A stretch of 64,000 nucleotides of DNA, taken from assembly GCF_004331455.1 (NCBI RefSeq), contig NZ_SJJR01000002.1:372001-436000 (forward strand), given 5' to 3'. The notes beneath the pieces are model-generated. The model was given only the letters and a program-made list of their open reading frames with translations, was not told where the DNA came from and searched no databases. Shown here one piece after another: positions 56,386 through 64,000 of the stretch. This DNA is from Micromonospora zingiberis (lineage in GTDB: Bacteria > Actinomycetota > Actinomycetes > Mycobacteriales > Micromonosporaceae). The position numbers were made by a program, and so were the translations under genes. Positions within the stretch are counted from its first letter, which is position 1. Every line of letters starts with the position of its first letter.

Positions 56386-57387
56386 GTGTTGATCGGTGAG
56401 GTGGCCCGGCGGTCCGGGGTCAGTGCCCGGATGCTCCGGCACTACGACTCGCTCGGCCTGCTGCGGCCGACGGACCGTACCGGGGCCGGCTACCGGGAGT
56501 ACTCCGGCGAGGACATCCGGCGGATCTTCCATATCGAGAGCCTGCGGTCCCTGGGGCTCTCGCTGCGGGAGGTCGGGCGGGCTCTCGACGACCCCGGTTT
56601 CGCACCCGCCGCGCTCGTCGACGACCTCATCCGGCAGACGCGGCAACGCATCGCGGCGGAGACGGACCTGCTCACCCGACTGCGTCGCATCGGTGCCGCC
56701 GAACCCGCCGACTGGGCGGACGTGCTCCAGATCGTGGCGCTGCTTCAGGCGCTCGGCTCGGAGAACGCTGGCAAGCGCCAGCGCGCGGCCCTGTCCTCAG
56801 GACGAGAGGCACCGCTGCCGGTGGAGGCACTGGTCGAGGCAGCGCTCAACGAATCGGACCCGAACGTCGCCGGAGCCCTTCGCTGGGCGTTGGCCCAGTC
56901 GGGCGACGCCGGACTGGCGCTGCTGGCGGAGGGCCTCGACGCACCCGAGGTCGAGGTGCGCAAACGTGCCGTCGAGTCCATCGCCGAGATCCCCGGTGGT
57001 GGCGCGACGGCCCTGTTGCGGAACGCCCTCGTGAACACCGACATCGTGGTCCGTCGGTATGCGGCGCTGGCGCTCGGGGCGCGTGGCGTGGCCGAGGCGG
57101 CTCCGACGCTCATCGACATGGTCGTCGCGGAGGCGAACGACGTCGACGCAGCCGATGCGTTGGCCGCGTTGGCGGGCGATCCCGCGTCGGCGGATCACAT
57201 CGCCGCCGGGCTCGTCGACCGCCTCGACCACACCGGTGAACCGTCCGCCCGGCGACGGCTGACCGAGGCGCTCGCGGACATCCCCGGGACCAGGGCGTCC
57301 CGTGCCCTCGCCGCGCTGGCACAGGACGCCGACCCGGTCGTCGCGCACACCGCGAGGTACATCCTCGACGTACGCACCGCACGGTGA
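56386..57387 (+). CDS. MerR-family regulator with C-terminal HEAT repeats
   Basis: 333 residues from GTG 56386, with GGAGGGG at about 56369. N-terminal MerR winged helix (LIGEVARRSGVSARMLRHYDSLGLLRPTDRTGAGYREYSGEDIRRIFHIESLRSLGLSLREVGRAL, about 1-70), a coiled-coil dimerisation helix (QRIAAETDLLTRLRRI), then from about 130 HEAT-like repeats (VAGALRWALAQSGDAGLALLAEGL, VEVRKRAVESIAEIPGG, TDIVVRRYAALALGARG, SARRRLTEALADIPGTRASRALAALAQD). The HEAT part replaces the small ligand-binding domain of ordinary MerR proteins, so a protein ligand is likely. Probably autoregulates the upstream promoter. Confidence 0.88.
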   Translation: MLIGEVARRSGVSARMLRHYDSLGLLRPTDRTGAGYREYSGEDIRRIFHIESLRSLGLSLREVGRALDDPGFAPAALVDDLIRQTRQRIAAETDLLTRLRRIGAAEPADWADVLQIVALLQALGSENAGKRQRAALSSGREAPLPVEALVEAALNESDPNVAGALRWALAQSGDAGLALLAEGLDAPEVEVRKRAVESIAEIPGGGATALLRNALVNTDIVVRRYAALALGARGVAEAAPTLIDMVVAEANDVDAADALAALAGDPASADHIAAGLVDRLDHTGEPSARRRLTEALADIPGTRASRALAALAQDADPVVAHTARYILDVRTAR

Positions 57388-57429
57388 CGCCGGCCGGTGG
57401 TCACCGGGGCGCGACGCGGTCCGGACCGG

Positions 57430-60400
57430 TCACCGCATACCGCGCAGAGCGGTCTGGAGGCGTTCCTGGGCGCGGCGCCGACGTTCGTTGCTGGCGCCGA
57501 GGACCAGCAGCAGGAAGCCGACCGGGATCAACGCCAGCCACGGACCGAGGCTGAACAGGGCGTGCACCGCCGCGATGGCGGTCACCACCGCGCCGACGAT
57601 CACCGGGGCCTGCTGCTGGCTCATCGACCCGAACACCAGGACGGCGACCGCGCCGAGCAGCAGCAGCACCTGACGTAGGGTGCTCGAATCCGTGGCCAGC
57701 ACGATCGCCAACGTCGGTACGAAGGCGGCCACCAGCGCCGGCCCGTACGCCACCCAACTGCTCAGGTCCGGGCGCTGCCGCAACTCCAGGACGCCGACCA
57801 GCAACGCCAGCGCGGCGAACGGCAGCGTGTACGCCTCGGGCAACGCCACGTCGGTGACCCACATCAGGATCCACCAGGCGGTGATCTCACAGATCACCAC
57901 CGCCCAGAACAGGATCCGCCGCTCCATCGGCCGACGCCCCGGCCGCACTGCCGCGATGCCGAGCACCGCACCCCAGGCGGCCAACAGTGCGGCGATGTGC
58001 CGGGGCGAGTCGTAGGCCAGGGCCAGCGCGATCAGTGCGGCGGCGTGGCCGCTCCATTCCACCGTCGCGGCCTCACGTTGCGCCTCGGGGCGGCGCAGCC
58101 GGGGCAGCCTGGCGGCGAACACCTGCAACGCGGCGCCGACCGCCAGCACCCCGAAGGCGGACCACACTGCCGCGAGCCCGGCAACCAGGCCGGCGGTGAG
58201 CACGAACAGTTGCGCCATCAGCGAGGCGAACAGCCAGCCGAGGATGCGTGCCCGCGAGGTGGTGCCGAACAGCGCGGCGAGCACGCCGACCCCGACCGCG
58301 CCGCCGAGGCTGAGCAGGGTCAGGTCCCGAGCGGCCAGGCTGCCGGCCAGGCCCGCTCCGCCGGCCGCCAGGCCGATCATGAAGACCAGCACCCGGGCCA
58401 GCCGCAACGACCGGGCCCGCTCCTCGATGGACGGCGGTGGCGTCAGCGCCAGCCCCAGCATCGAGATGGTGAACACCACAAGCGCCGAGCGGGTGCTCGT
58501 CGGCCAGCCGCTGCCCAGCGCGATCGGGGCGATCAACAGGGTCACCGCGGCACCGGGCAGCACCACCGGCACCGCCCGGGAACGGCGGCCCGCACTGAAT
58601 CCGGTGGCCGCCAGTGCCGCCGTCACGGTGAGCAGCAGCGCGGTCAGCACGTGCGTCGGGTTGACCGCCGCGGGCGGCGGATCGAGCAGCTCCGGCGGCG
58701 GCCCCTGCCAGACCCCGCCGAGCGTACGAATCGGGTCGACCAGGGCGGCCAGCAGCGCCGGAGCGATGGAGACCAGCGCCAGGACGGTCGGCAGGGCGGC
58801 AGCGGCCAGCGCCCCCGCAGCCGGACTCACCCGCCATCGACGCCGCGCACCGTCGTCGGGCAGCCGCCGTAACGCCCCGTCCAGCAGCACCGACCAGCGG
58901 CCGACCGGCTGGGTGGGGTCAGCCGGCGGCTCGGTGGCCCCCCGCACCAGTTCGGCGAGCACCCCGAGCAGGGCCGCCGCGGCGGCGTAGACACCGACCG
59001 GCAGATGCAGGGGTACGGCGGCCAGCGCGGTCACCACCGCACCGCCGACCACCCCGGCGCTCGCCCAGGGCAGGTACTGCGGAACCTGCCGGCGAACTCC
59101 GGCGATCATGGCCAGGCCGAGGCTCGTGGCGGCCAGGCCGGCGGTGAGGATCGCCTGGGGAGCGTGGCCGAACTCGGCGGCCAGCGCGGCGGTGGTGCCG
59201 GGCAGCGCCAGCACCGCCGCGCCCACGGCCGCACCGCCGATCTGCGCCAGGTGCGGCGGCATGCCCTCGGTCTGGATGTCCTCCACCAGCGAGCCGGCGA
59301 TGGACCGGGCCAGCGCCGCCACCACCGTGCCGATCAACACGATGCTGCCCAGCGCCAGTGCGGTCGTCCACGGGCGGACCAGGCCGGCGCCGGCCGCGTG
59401 CAGGGCGACCACCCCGGCGACCGTGATCCTGGACAGCGCGGCCCGGGGGTCGACGGAGGCGGCGGCGGCCATGCCGAAGATGGCGGCGACCATGCCGCCG
59501 ATCAGGACCGGCGACCACCACGACAGGCCGAACGCGGCCGGCGCACCGATGGTGGCCAGGACCACCGCCGCGCCGGACACGTCGTAGCGCCAGGGCGGCG
59601 GCAGCAGGATGGCGGCGGCGAGCGCGAGCAGGACCAGCGCGATCGGGCCCTGCCAGGTGGTGCCGCCGGTCGGCGCGGCCGGCCAACCGCTGAGGTCACC
59701 GTTCCAGAACGGGCCGGGGGTCGCCAGGACGCCCACGCCGCCGCGCAGCGCCATCCAGCCGGCCAGCAGACCGATCAGTACGCCACCGACGGCGAGCCCG
59801 AGCACCGGCCCGCGTCGCCACTGCTCGGGCATCGCCCGTGCGGCGACGGCGACCACCAGCAGCAGCGCGGCGGCGACGGCGAGTTGTCCACCGGGGGCGA
59901 GCACGGTGCCGATCCGCAGCAGGGTCGCGACGAGGGCCGCGGTCACCGCCGCGGCGGCCAGGTCGGAGCCGTCCATCGCCAGGTCGGAGCGGCGTCCGGC
60001 GTCGATCGACGGGGCCAGGAAGAGGAGTACGGCGGAGACCAGCAGCAGCGCGCCGACCCAGGCGTCGGCCACGGTGGCGCCCGGCGCGCCGAATCCCGCG
60101 GCGGCCACCACCAACGCGCCGAGGCCGGTGCCCACCGACAACGGCACCGGGATGTGCCGTTGGGACACCTGGACGACCGCGGCGTAGCCGAGCGTGACGC
60201 AGACGGCGAGGAAACTGGCCGCCAGTACCGGCACGGTCGCCTCGCGCAGGCTCGCCGGAGTCAGCGCCGGCTCGCCGGGCAGCATGGCGGCGACGAACGC
60301 GGCCACCGCTCCGGGCAGGGCGAATGCCGCACCACCGGCTGCCCAGGCCGAGACGTCGTCGGCGGCAGCCGGGGCGAGCCTGATCCGGGGGGCGGCGGCG

Positions 60401-62373
60401 ATCAGCACGCCGGCCAGGACGAGGGTGAGGAGCACAGCGGCGGTCAACGCGGGCCGGGCCAACGCCGCACCGGCGCCGACCAGACCGACGCTGGCGGCGG
60501 CCACCGCGTGCGCGAGTGCGGCCCGGGTGGTACGGGCGGACAACCCGATCGCCCCGATCCCGATCGCGGTCAGCACCATCGGCCACGGCGCCATCGCCCA
60601 GGTCAACCCGAACGAGGCCGGTACGGCAAGGGCGGTCAGTGCGGCGCCGGTCACCGCGAACTCGCGGCGGATCTCCGAGGGTAGGGCCAGCACCGCCGCC
60701 ACGGTCAGCAGGAAGGCGCTGGCGGCGAGCTGCCAGGCGGCCGGTCCGACGGCGGCGGCCAACTCGGCCGGATAGCGGTCGAGGTCCGCCGCCCAGGCCG
60801 GCAGCGCGGCCTGGACGGGGGCGATCCCGGCGCGTAGGGCGCTGCCGGCGACCACCACCCCGCTGACCGTGAGCGCCACCGCGGAGGCCAGCTGCGGCCC
60901 ACGGCGTGCGGACTCCGGTACCGCGCGCACCGCCAGGCCGGTGACCGCGATGACGGCCGCGATCAGCAGCAGCGACCGGCCGGGCAGCGCCACCGAGGCG
61001 ATCCGGCCGAGGGCGCCGATGACGGCGAGGGTGAGCACACCGGCACCGATGTCCGGTAGCGGCGGGCGGCGCAGCAGCAGGGTGCCGGCCAGACAGACGG
61101 CGGCGGCGAGCAGCAGCACCAGACCGACACCGATGGCACCGGGCACCGTGTCGGTACGCAGCAGGGCGGTCACCGCGTACCCGAGGGCGACCACGACGGC
61201 GACGCCGTGCAGCGACCAGGTCAGCTCCCGGAGCCCCGGCACCGGCCGGACGGGCGGGCTGGCCGGCGTGCCGGCGGTGGGGTCGAGCAGCTCACCGGCC
61301 TCCTCCGGCGCACCCTCGGGTCGCCCCTCGGCCTGTCGTTGGCGGGGGGTGCCCGGCCGACCGGGTGCGGTGCTTGTCGACCCGTCGACGGGGGCCCGCT
61401 CCACGGTGACCGGTGAGCGGGCCAGCCAGAGGTCGAGCACCGCCACCACGGTCAGCACCAGGGCCCAGCCGGCGGGGCCGCTGATCCGGTCGTACGCCAA
61501 CAGTGGCACCACCGGCTGGGCGGCCAGCACGGTGGCGAAGCGGGGGGCACGTAGGCGGGTGAATCCGGCGTACCCGACGGAGACGGCAGCGGTGACCGCG
61601 AAGATCACCCCGGCGAAGACCGCGCCGGAGGCGGGGCCGTTGCCGATCCGGTCCACCGACCACAGCGCGTACCCGGCGAGTGGCACCAGCAGCAGCCCCA
61701 CCGCGGCGATGGTCTCGGCGGTGGAGGTCAGCCCGCGCCTGGTCAGCACGGGCGGGGCGAGCAGCATGAGTACGGTGGCGAGCAGCAGGATGCCGAGGCG
61801 GGCCAGCGCGTCCATCGAACTGGTCGCGACCACGGCGAAGACCACCGCGGCCACACCGAGCAGCAGCGCGCCGAGGCCGAGGGGGATGTTCTGCACCTCC
61901 CGCGAGGACGCCTCGGGCGGGTGCTCGGGATCGTCGGCGTCCAGCCAGACCGGCCGGGCCGGTGGTGGGTCCTCGGCACCGCCGGTGGGGCTCTGCCGGG
62001 GCACCCGTGGTGGTGGCGGTGGAGCGCTGTCGGCGGGCGTGCTCCGTACCGGTGGGGCGGTGCCGTTGCCCGGCGATTGGTGCGGCGGTCGACGGCGCAA
62101 CACCCGACGGGGCCGGGCGGTCTGCTTGCTCCGCCCCTCACCGGCGTTACCGGCGTGCGCGAGGGTGTCCCGCTGGAAGATCGCGGCCTGCATCTTGGAG
62201 GCGAGCTGCCGTTGTTCGCTGGCGATGGCGGCCTCGCGGGCCTTCATCTCCGCGATGGACCGCTCGATCTCCGCCAGGTGCTCGGCCCACTGTGGCTGGT
62301 GTGCACCGCAGCGCGGACAGCGGACCGCCGGCTTGATCTCCCGGCCGCACGAGGAGCACTGAAAGGTAGCCAC
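57430..62373 (-). CDS. very large polytopic membrane protein with N-terminal zinc ribbon
   Basis: 1647 residues. N-terminal zinc ribbon C6-C9...C19-C22 (CSSCG...CPRCG), a short coiled coil (about 31-65, HLAEIERSIAEMKAREAAIASEQRQL), a Pro-rich linker to about 160, then some forty hydrophobic segments to the C-terminus, ending in a basic tail (LLLVLGASNERRRRAQERLQTALRG). Similar giant proteins occur in actinomycetes (SCO7613 C-terminal domain type); function unknown. GTG start at 62373 with GGAGGGG upstream on the minus strand. Leu1168 is encoded by TTA (58870-58872 on the plus strand as TAA), rare here. Convergent with the MerR-HEAT gene. Confidence 0.88.
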   Translation of the reverse strand: MATFQCSSCGREIKPAVRCPRCGAHQPQWAEHLAEIERSIAEMKAREAAIASEQRQLASKMQAAIFQRDTLAHAGNAGEGRSKQTARPRRVLRRRPPHQSPGNGTAPPVRSTPADSAPPPPPRVPRQSPTGGAEDPPPARPVWLDADDPEHPPEASSREVQNIPLGLGALLLGVAAVVFAVVATSSMDALARLGILLLATVLMLLAPPVLTRRGLTSTAETIAAVGLLLVPLAGYALWSVDRIGNGPASGAVFAGVIFAVTAAVSVGYAGFTRLRAPRFATVLAAQPVVPLLAYDRISGPAGWALVLTVVAVLDLWLARSPVTVERAPVDGSTSTAPGRPGTPRQRQAEGRPEGAPEEAGELLDPTAGTPASPPVRPVPGLRELTWSLHGVAVVVALGYAVTALLRTDTVPGAIGVGLVLLLAAAVCLAGTLLLRRPPLPDIGAGVLTLAVIGALGRIASVALPGRSLLLIAAVIAVTGLAVRAVPESARRGPQLASAVALTVSGVVVAGSALRAGIAPVQAALPAWAADLDRYPAELAAAVGPAAWQLAASAFLLTVAAVLALPSEIRREFAVTGAALTALAVPASFGLTWAMAPWPMVLTAIGIGAIGLSARTTRAALAHAVAAASVGLVGAGAALARPALTAAVLLTLVLAGVLIAAAPRIRLAPAAADDVSAWAAGGAAFALPGAVAAFVAAMLPGEPALTPASLREATVPVLAASFLAVCVTLGYAAVVQVSQRHIPVPLSVGTGLGALVVAAAGFGAPGATVADAWVGALLLVSAVLLFLAPSIDAGRRSDLAMDGSDLAAAAVTAALVATLLRIGTVLAPGGQLAVAAALLLVVAVAARAMPEQWRRGPVLGLAVGGVLIGLLAGWMALRGGVGVLATPGPFWNGDLSGWPAAPTGGTTWQGPIALVLLALAAAILLPPPWRYDVSGAAVVLATIGAPAAFGLSWWSPVLIGGMVAAIFGMAAAASVDPRAALSRITVAGVVALHAAGAGLVRPWTTALALGSIVLIGTVVAALARSIAGSLVEDIQTEGMPPHLAQIGGAAVGAAVLALPGTTAALAAEFGHAPQAILTAGLAATSLGLAMIAGVRRQVPQYLPWASAGVVGGAVVTALAAVPLHLPVGVYAAAAALLGVLAELVRGATEPPADPTQPVGRWSVLLDGALRRLPDDGARRRWRVSPAAGALAAAALPTVLALVSIAPALLAALVDPIRTLGGVWQGPPPELLDPPPAAVNPTHVLTALLLTVTAALAATGFSAGRRSRAVPVVLPGAAVTLLIAPIALGSGWPTSTRSALVVFTISMLGLALTPPPSIEERARSLRLARVLVFMIGLAAGGAGLAGSLAARDLTLLSLGGAVGVGVLAALFGTTSRARILGWLFASLMAQLFVLTAGLVAGLAAVWSAFGVLAVGAALQVFAARLPRLRRPEAQREAATVEWSGHAAALIALALAYDSPRHIAALLAAWGAVLGIAAVRPGRRPMERRILFWAVVICEITAWWILMWVTDVALPEAYTLPFAALALLVGVLELRQRPDLSSWVAYGPALVAAFVPTLAIVLATDSSTLRQVLLLLGAVAVLVFGSMSQQQAPVIVGAVVTAIAAVHALFSLGPWLALIPVGFLLLVLGASNERRRRAQERLQTALRGMR

Positions 62374-62711
62374 GACACCCCTCCACCCGCACTGTGGATT
62401 CCCACTGTCGCAGCATGCACAATGCCGCCCCGGAATTCGACAGTTGTCGGCGGGTCACCCCTCAACCCGCGTAGCCCGACCCCGACGCGCAGGCCCCGAC
62501 CACGGACGGCAACACCCGCCCCCACCGACCGACGCCAGCAGACACCTCCAGACCCTGATCTCGCCCGCCGACGGCGCCCACGCAGGTCAGGTTTTCCGGG
62601 GGAGCCCACCCGCGCAGGGATCAAGCCTGACCGCCCGGAGCGGGTGGGCTCCCCCCGGAAAACCGACGCGAGCCCGCCCACCGAAACCGCACCGCAAGAA
62701 ACCCCGAAAGA
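62374..62711. other. intergenic region between giant membrane protein gene and ugd
   Basis: 338 nt without a gene. Holds the promoter of the giant membrane protein gene (minus strand) and the conserved-loop hairpin copy B near the ugd stop. Confidence 0.55.
62590..62664 (-). repeat. conserved-loop hairpin, copy B
   Basis: Arms 62590-62613 and 62640-62664 (GGTTTTCCGGGGG... and complement) pair over 24 bp with one bulged base. The 26-nt loop 62614-62639, read on the minus strand, is identical to that of copy A at 55458-55483. It lies 47 nt past the ugd stop in the direction of ugd transcription, so both copies have the same orientation relative to the gene they follow. Confidence 0.93.
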
Positions 62712-64000
62712 TCAGGGCCGACCCAACCCCCGGTACTCCCAACCCGCCTGCGTCCACAGTGCCGAGTCGAGGCAGTTGCGGGCGTCGACCACGCGGCGTC
62801 CGGCGACCAGTTCACCGAGGACGGTCGGGTCGGCGTTGCGGAAGTCGGCCCACTCGGTGAGGACGCAGACCAGGTCGGCGCCGGCCACCGCCTCGGCCAT
62901 GCCCGACTCGTAGGTCAGCTCCGGTACGGCCCGGCGGGCGTTGTCGATGCCCTGCGGGTCGTAGACGTGTACGTCGGCGCCGGCCTTGTGCAGCAGCGCG
63001 GCGACGGCGAGCGCGGGCGCGTCGCGTACGTCGTCGGTGTTGGGTTTGAAGGTCGCGCCGAGCACGGCGATCCGGGTGCCGGACAGGTCGGGGCCGGCGG
63101 GGCCGGCACGGCGGCCGAGCAGTTCGGCGGCGAGGTGGAGCACGCGGGTACGGCGGCGCAGGTTGATCAGGTCGACCTCGTGCAGGAAGCGCAGTGCCTC
63201 ACCGGCGCCGAGTTCCTGGGCGCGGGCCTGGAACGCGCGGATGTCCTTGGGCAGGCAGGCGCCGCCGAAGCCGAGCCCGGCCTGGAGGAACCGGTTGCCG
63301 ATGCGCGGGTCGTAGCCGATGGCCCGGGCCAGTTGGGTGACGTCGCCGCCAGCCACCTCGCAGACCTCGGCCATCGCGTTGATGAAGGAGATCTTGGTAG
63401 CCAGGAAGGCGTTCGCGGCGACCTTGACCAGCTCGGCGGTGGCGAAGTCGGTGACCACCAGGGGCACCTCGCGGTCCTCGGTGGCGGCCAGGTCGAACAC
63501 GCCCTTGTGCGCCGCGTACAGCATGCCGTTGGCCCACTCGCTCTTGACGCCGACCACGATCCGGTTCGGTCGCAGCACGTCGTCGACGGCGAAGCCCTCC
63601 TGGAGGAACTCGGGGCTCCAGGCCACCTCGACGTCGAGGTCGGTGGGGGAGTGCTTGCCGACCAACTGCTCCACCCACTCGGCGGTGCCGACCGGGACGG
63701 TGGACTTGCCGACGATCAACGCCTTGCGGGTCAGGTGCTGGGCCAGGCTGGTCACCGACGCCTCGACGTACGACAGGTCGGCGCCCATCCCGTCGGCGCG
63801 CTGCGGGGTGCCGACGCAGATGAAGTGCACGTCACCGAAGTCGGCGGTCTCGGCGATGTCGGTGCTGAACCGCAGCCGGCCGGCGGCGAGGTTGCGCCGC
63901 AGCAGCTCGTCCAGGCCGGGCTCGTGGATCGGCACCTCGCCGGCGTTCAGCTTGGCGATCTTGTCCGGGTCGACGTCGTACCCGAGCACTTCGTAGCCGA
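62712..64000 (-). CDS. ugd: UDP-glucose 6-dehydrogenase, N-terminus beyond window
   Basis: At least 429 residues seen; the first few tens, with the Rossmann GxGxxG, are cut off by the window end. Oxidises UDP-glucose to UDP-glucuronate for cell-surface polysaccharides. Present are GYEVLGYDVDPDKI, FICVGTPQRADGMGADLSYVE, the EWVEQLVGK and SPEFLQEGFAVDDVLRPNRIVVG motifs, catalytic Cys in LGFGGACLPKDIRAF, and the C-terminal domain with LGATFKPNTDDVRDAPA. The internal Met at 63989 is not the start. A hairpin of the conserved-loop family follows the stop. Confidence 0.92.
   Translation of the reverse strand, partial: GYEVLGYDVDPDKIAKLNAGEVPIHEPGLDELLRRNLAAGRLRFSTDIAETADFGDVHFICVGTPQRADGMGADLSYVEASVTSLAQHLTRKALIVGKSTVPVGTAEWVEQLVGKHSPTDLDVEVAWSPEFLQEGFAVDDVLRPNRIVVGVKSEWANGMLYAAHKGVFDLAATEDREVPLVVTDFATAELVKVAANAFLATKISFINAMAEVCEVAGGDVTQLARAIGYDPRIGNRFLQAGLGFGGACLPKDIRAFQARAQELGAGEALRFLHEVDLINLRRRTRVLHLAAELLGRRAGPAGPDLSGTRIAVLGATFKPNTDDVRDAPALAVAALLHKAGADVHVYDPQGIDNARRAVPELTYESGMAEAVAGADLVCVLTEWADFRNADPTVLGELVAGRRVVDARNCLDSALWTQAGWEYRGLGRP

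Noticed and set aside
57401..57874. 157-residue and similar frames inside the giant membrane gene
   Set aside because: Out-of-frame shadows within a gene whose correct frame gives regular hydrophobic segments.

Overview
This window reads as chromosomal DNA from a high-GC actinomycete of the Micromonosporaceae, most likely Micromonospora or a close relative. The grounds are GC-rich third positions throughout, frequent GTG/TTG starts, mycothiol metabolism (mca), an XRE/DUF397 pair, a DivIC-type septum protein beside eno, several dispersed hairpin and direct-repeat families, and a tRNA-Leu(UAA) of the bldA type. Gene order over two stretches matches remembered Mycobacterium tuberculosis blocks: mazG-lipoprotein-eno-Rv1024-Rv1025-Rv1026, and fadA3-Rv1075c-cbs then metB-greA-Rv1081c-mca-Rv1083-Rv1084. 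No phage, insertion sequence, rRNA or CRISPR array was seen.

Layout. 1-10 kb: mazG, a DUF885 metallopeptidase-like protein, a lipoprotein, enolase, a DivIC/FtsB-like septum protein, DUF501, an ArgA-type acetyltransferase, an XRE-DUF397 regulatory pair diverging from two small unknown genes, and a Ppx/GppA phosphatase. 10-16 kb: dienelactone hydrolase, an Fe-S type uracil-DNA glycosylase, then a five-gene DUF4129/MoxR/DUF58 operon. 16-25 kb: type II NADH dehydrogenase, tRNA-Leu(UAA), a Bax-inhibitor-like membrane protein, thiolase, tandem SGNH hydrolases, a YkvA-like protein and cystathionine beta-synthase. 24.5-41 kb: an apparently accessory segment separating cbs from metB, with a Tat-exported intradiol dioxygenase, rnz-GNAT, a complete three-gene N-acetylglutaminylglutamine amide (NAGGN) osmoprotectant operon, a 2091-residue secreted RHS protein with a candidate immunity gene, msrA, and a HIT-protein operon. 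41-55 kb: metB, amidase, a DUF4328-type membrane protein, threonine ammonia-lyase, greA, DUF4307, mca, a GGDEF-EAL protein with a coupled leader ORF, a DUF255 thioredoxin-like protein, purK and purE. 55-64 kb: a HEAT-repeat protein and a MerR-HEAT regulator behind a MerR-type promoter, a 1647-residue polytopic membrane protein, and a UDP-glucose dehydrogenase cut by the window end.

Pathways. cbs and metB belong to transsulfuration and mca to mycothiol-dependent detoxification. The NAGGN trio makes an osmolyte. purK and purE are consecutive purine steps.

The most unusual signals are non-coding. Two hairpins share an identical 26-nt loop but have unrelated 24-25 bp arms, in the same orientation relative to the preceding gene. 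Two other hairpins share arms but not loops. Three different repeat families supply or abut the stop codon of the gene before them. Further items worth checking are the RHS C-terminal tail with its abutting membrane protein, the coupled Cys-Cys leader ORF before the GGDEF-EAL gene, and the MerR-type operator before the HEAT-repeat pair.
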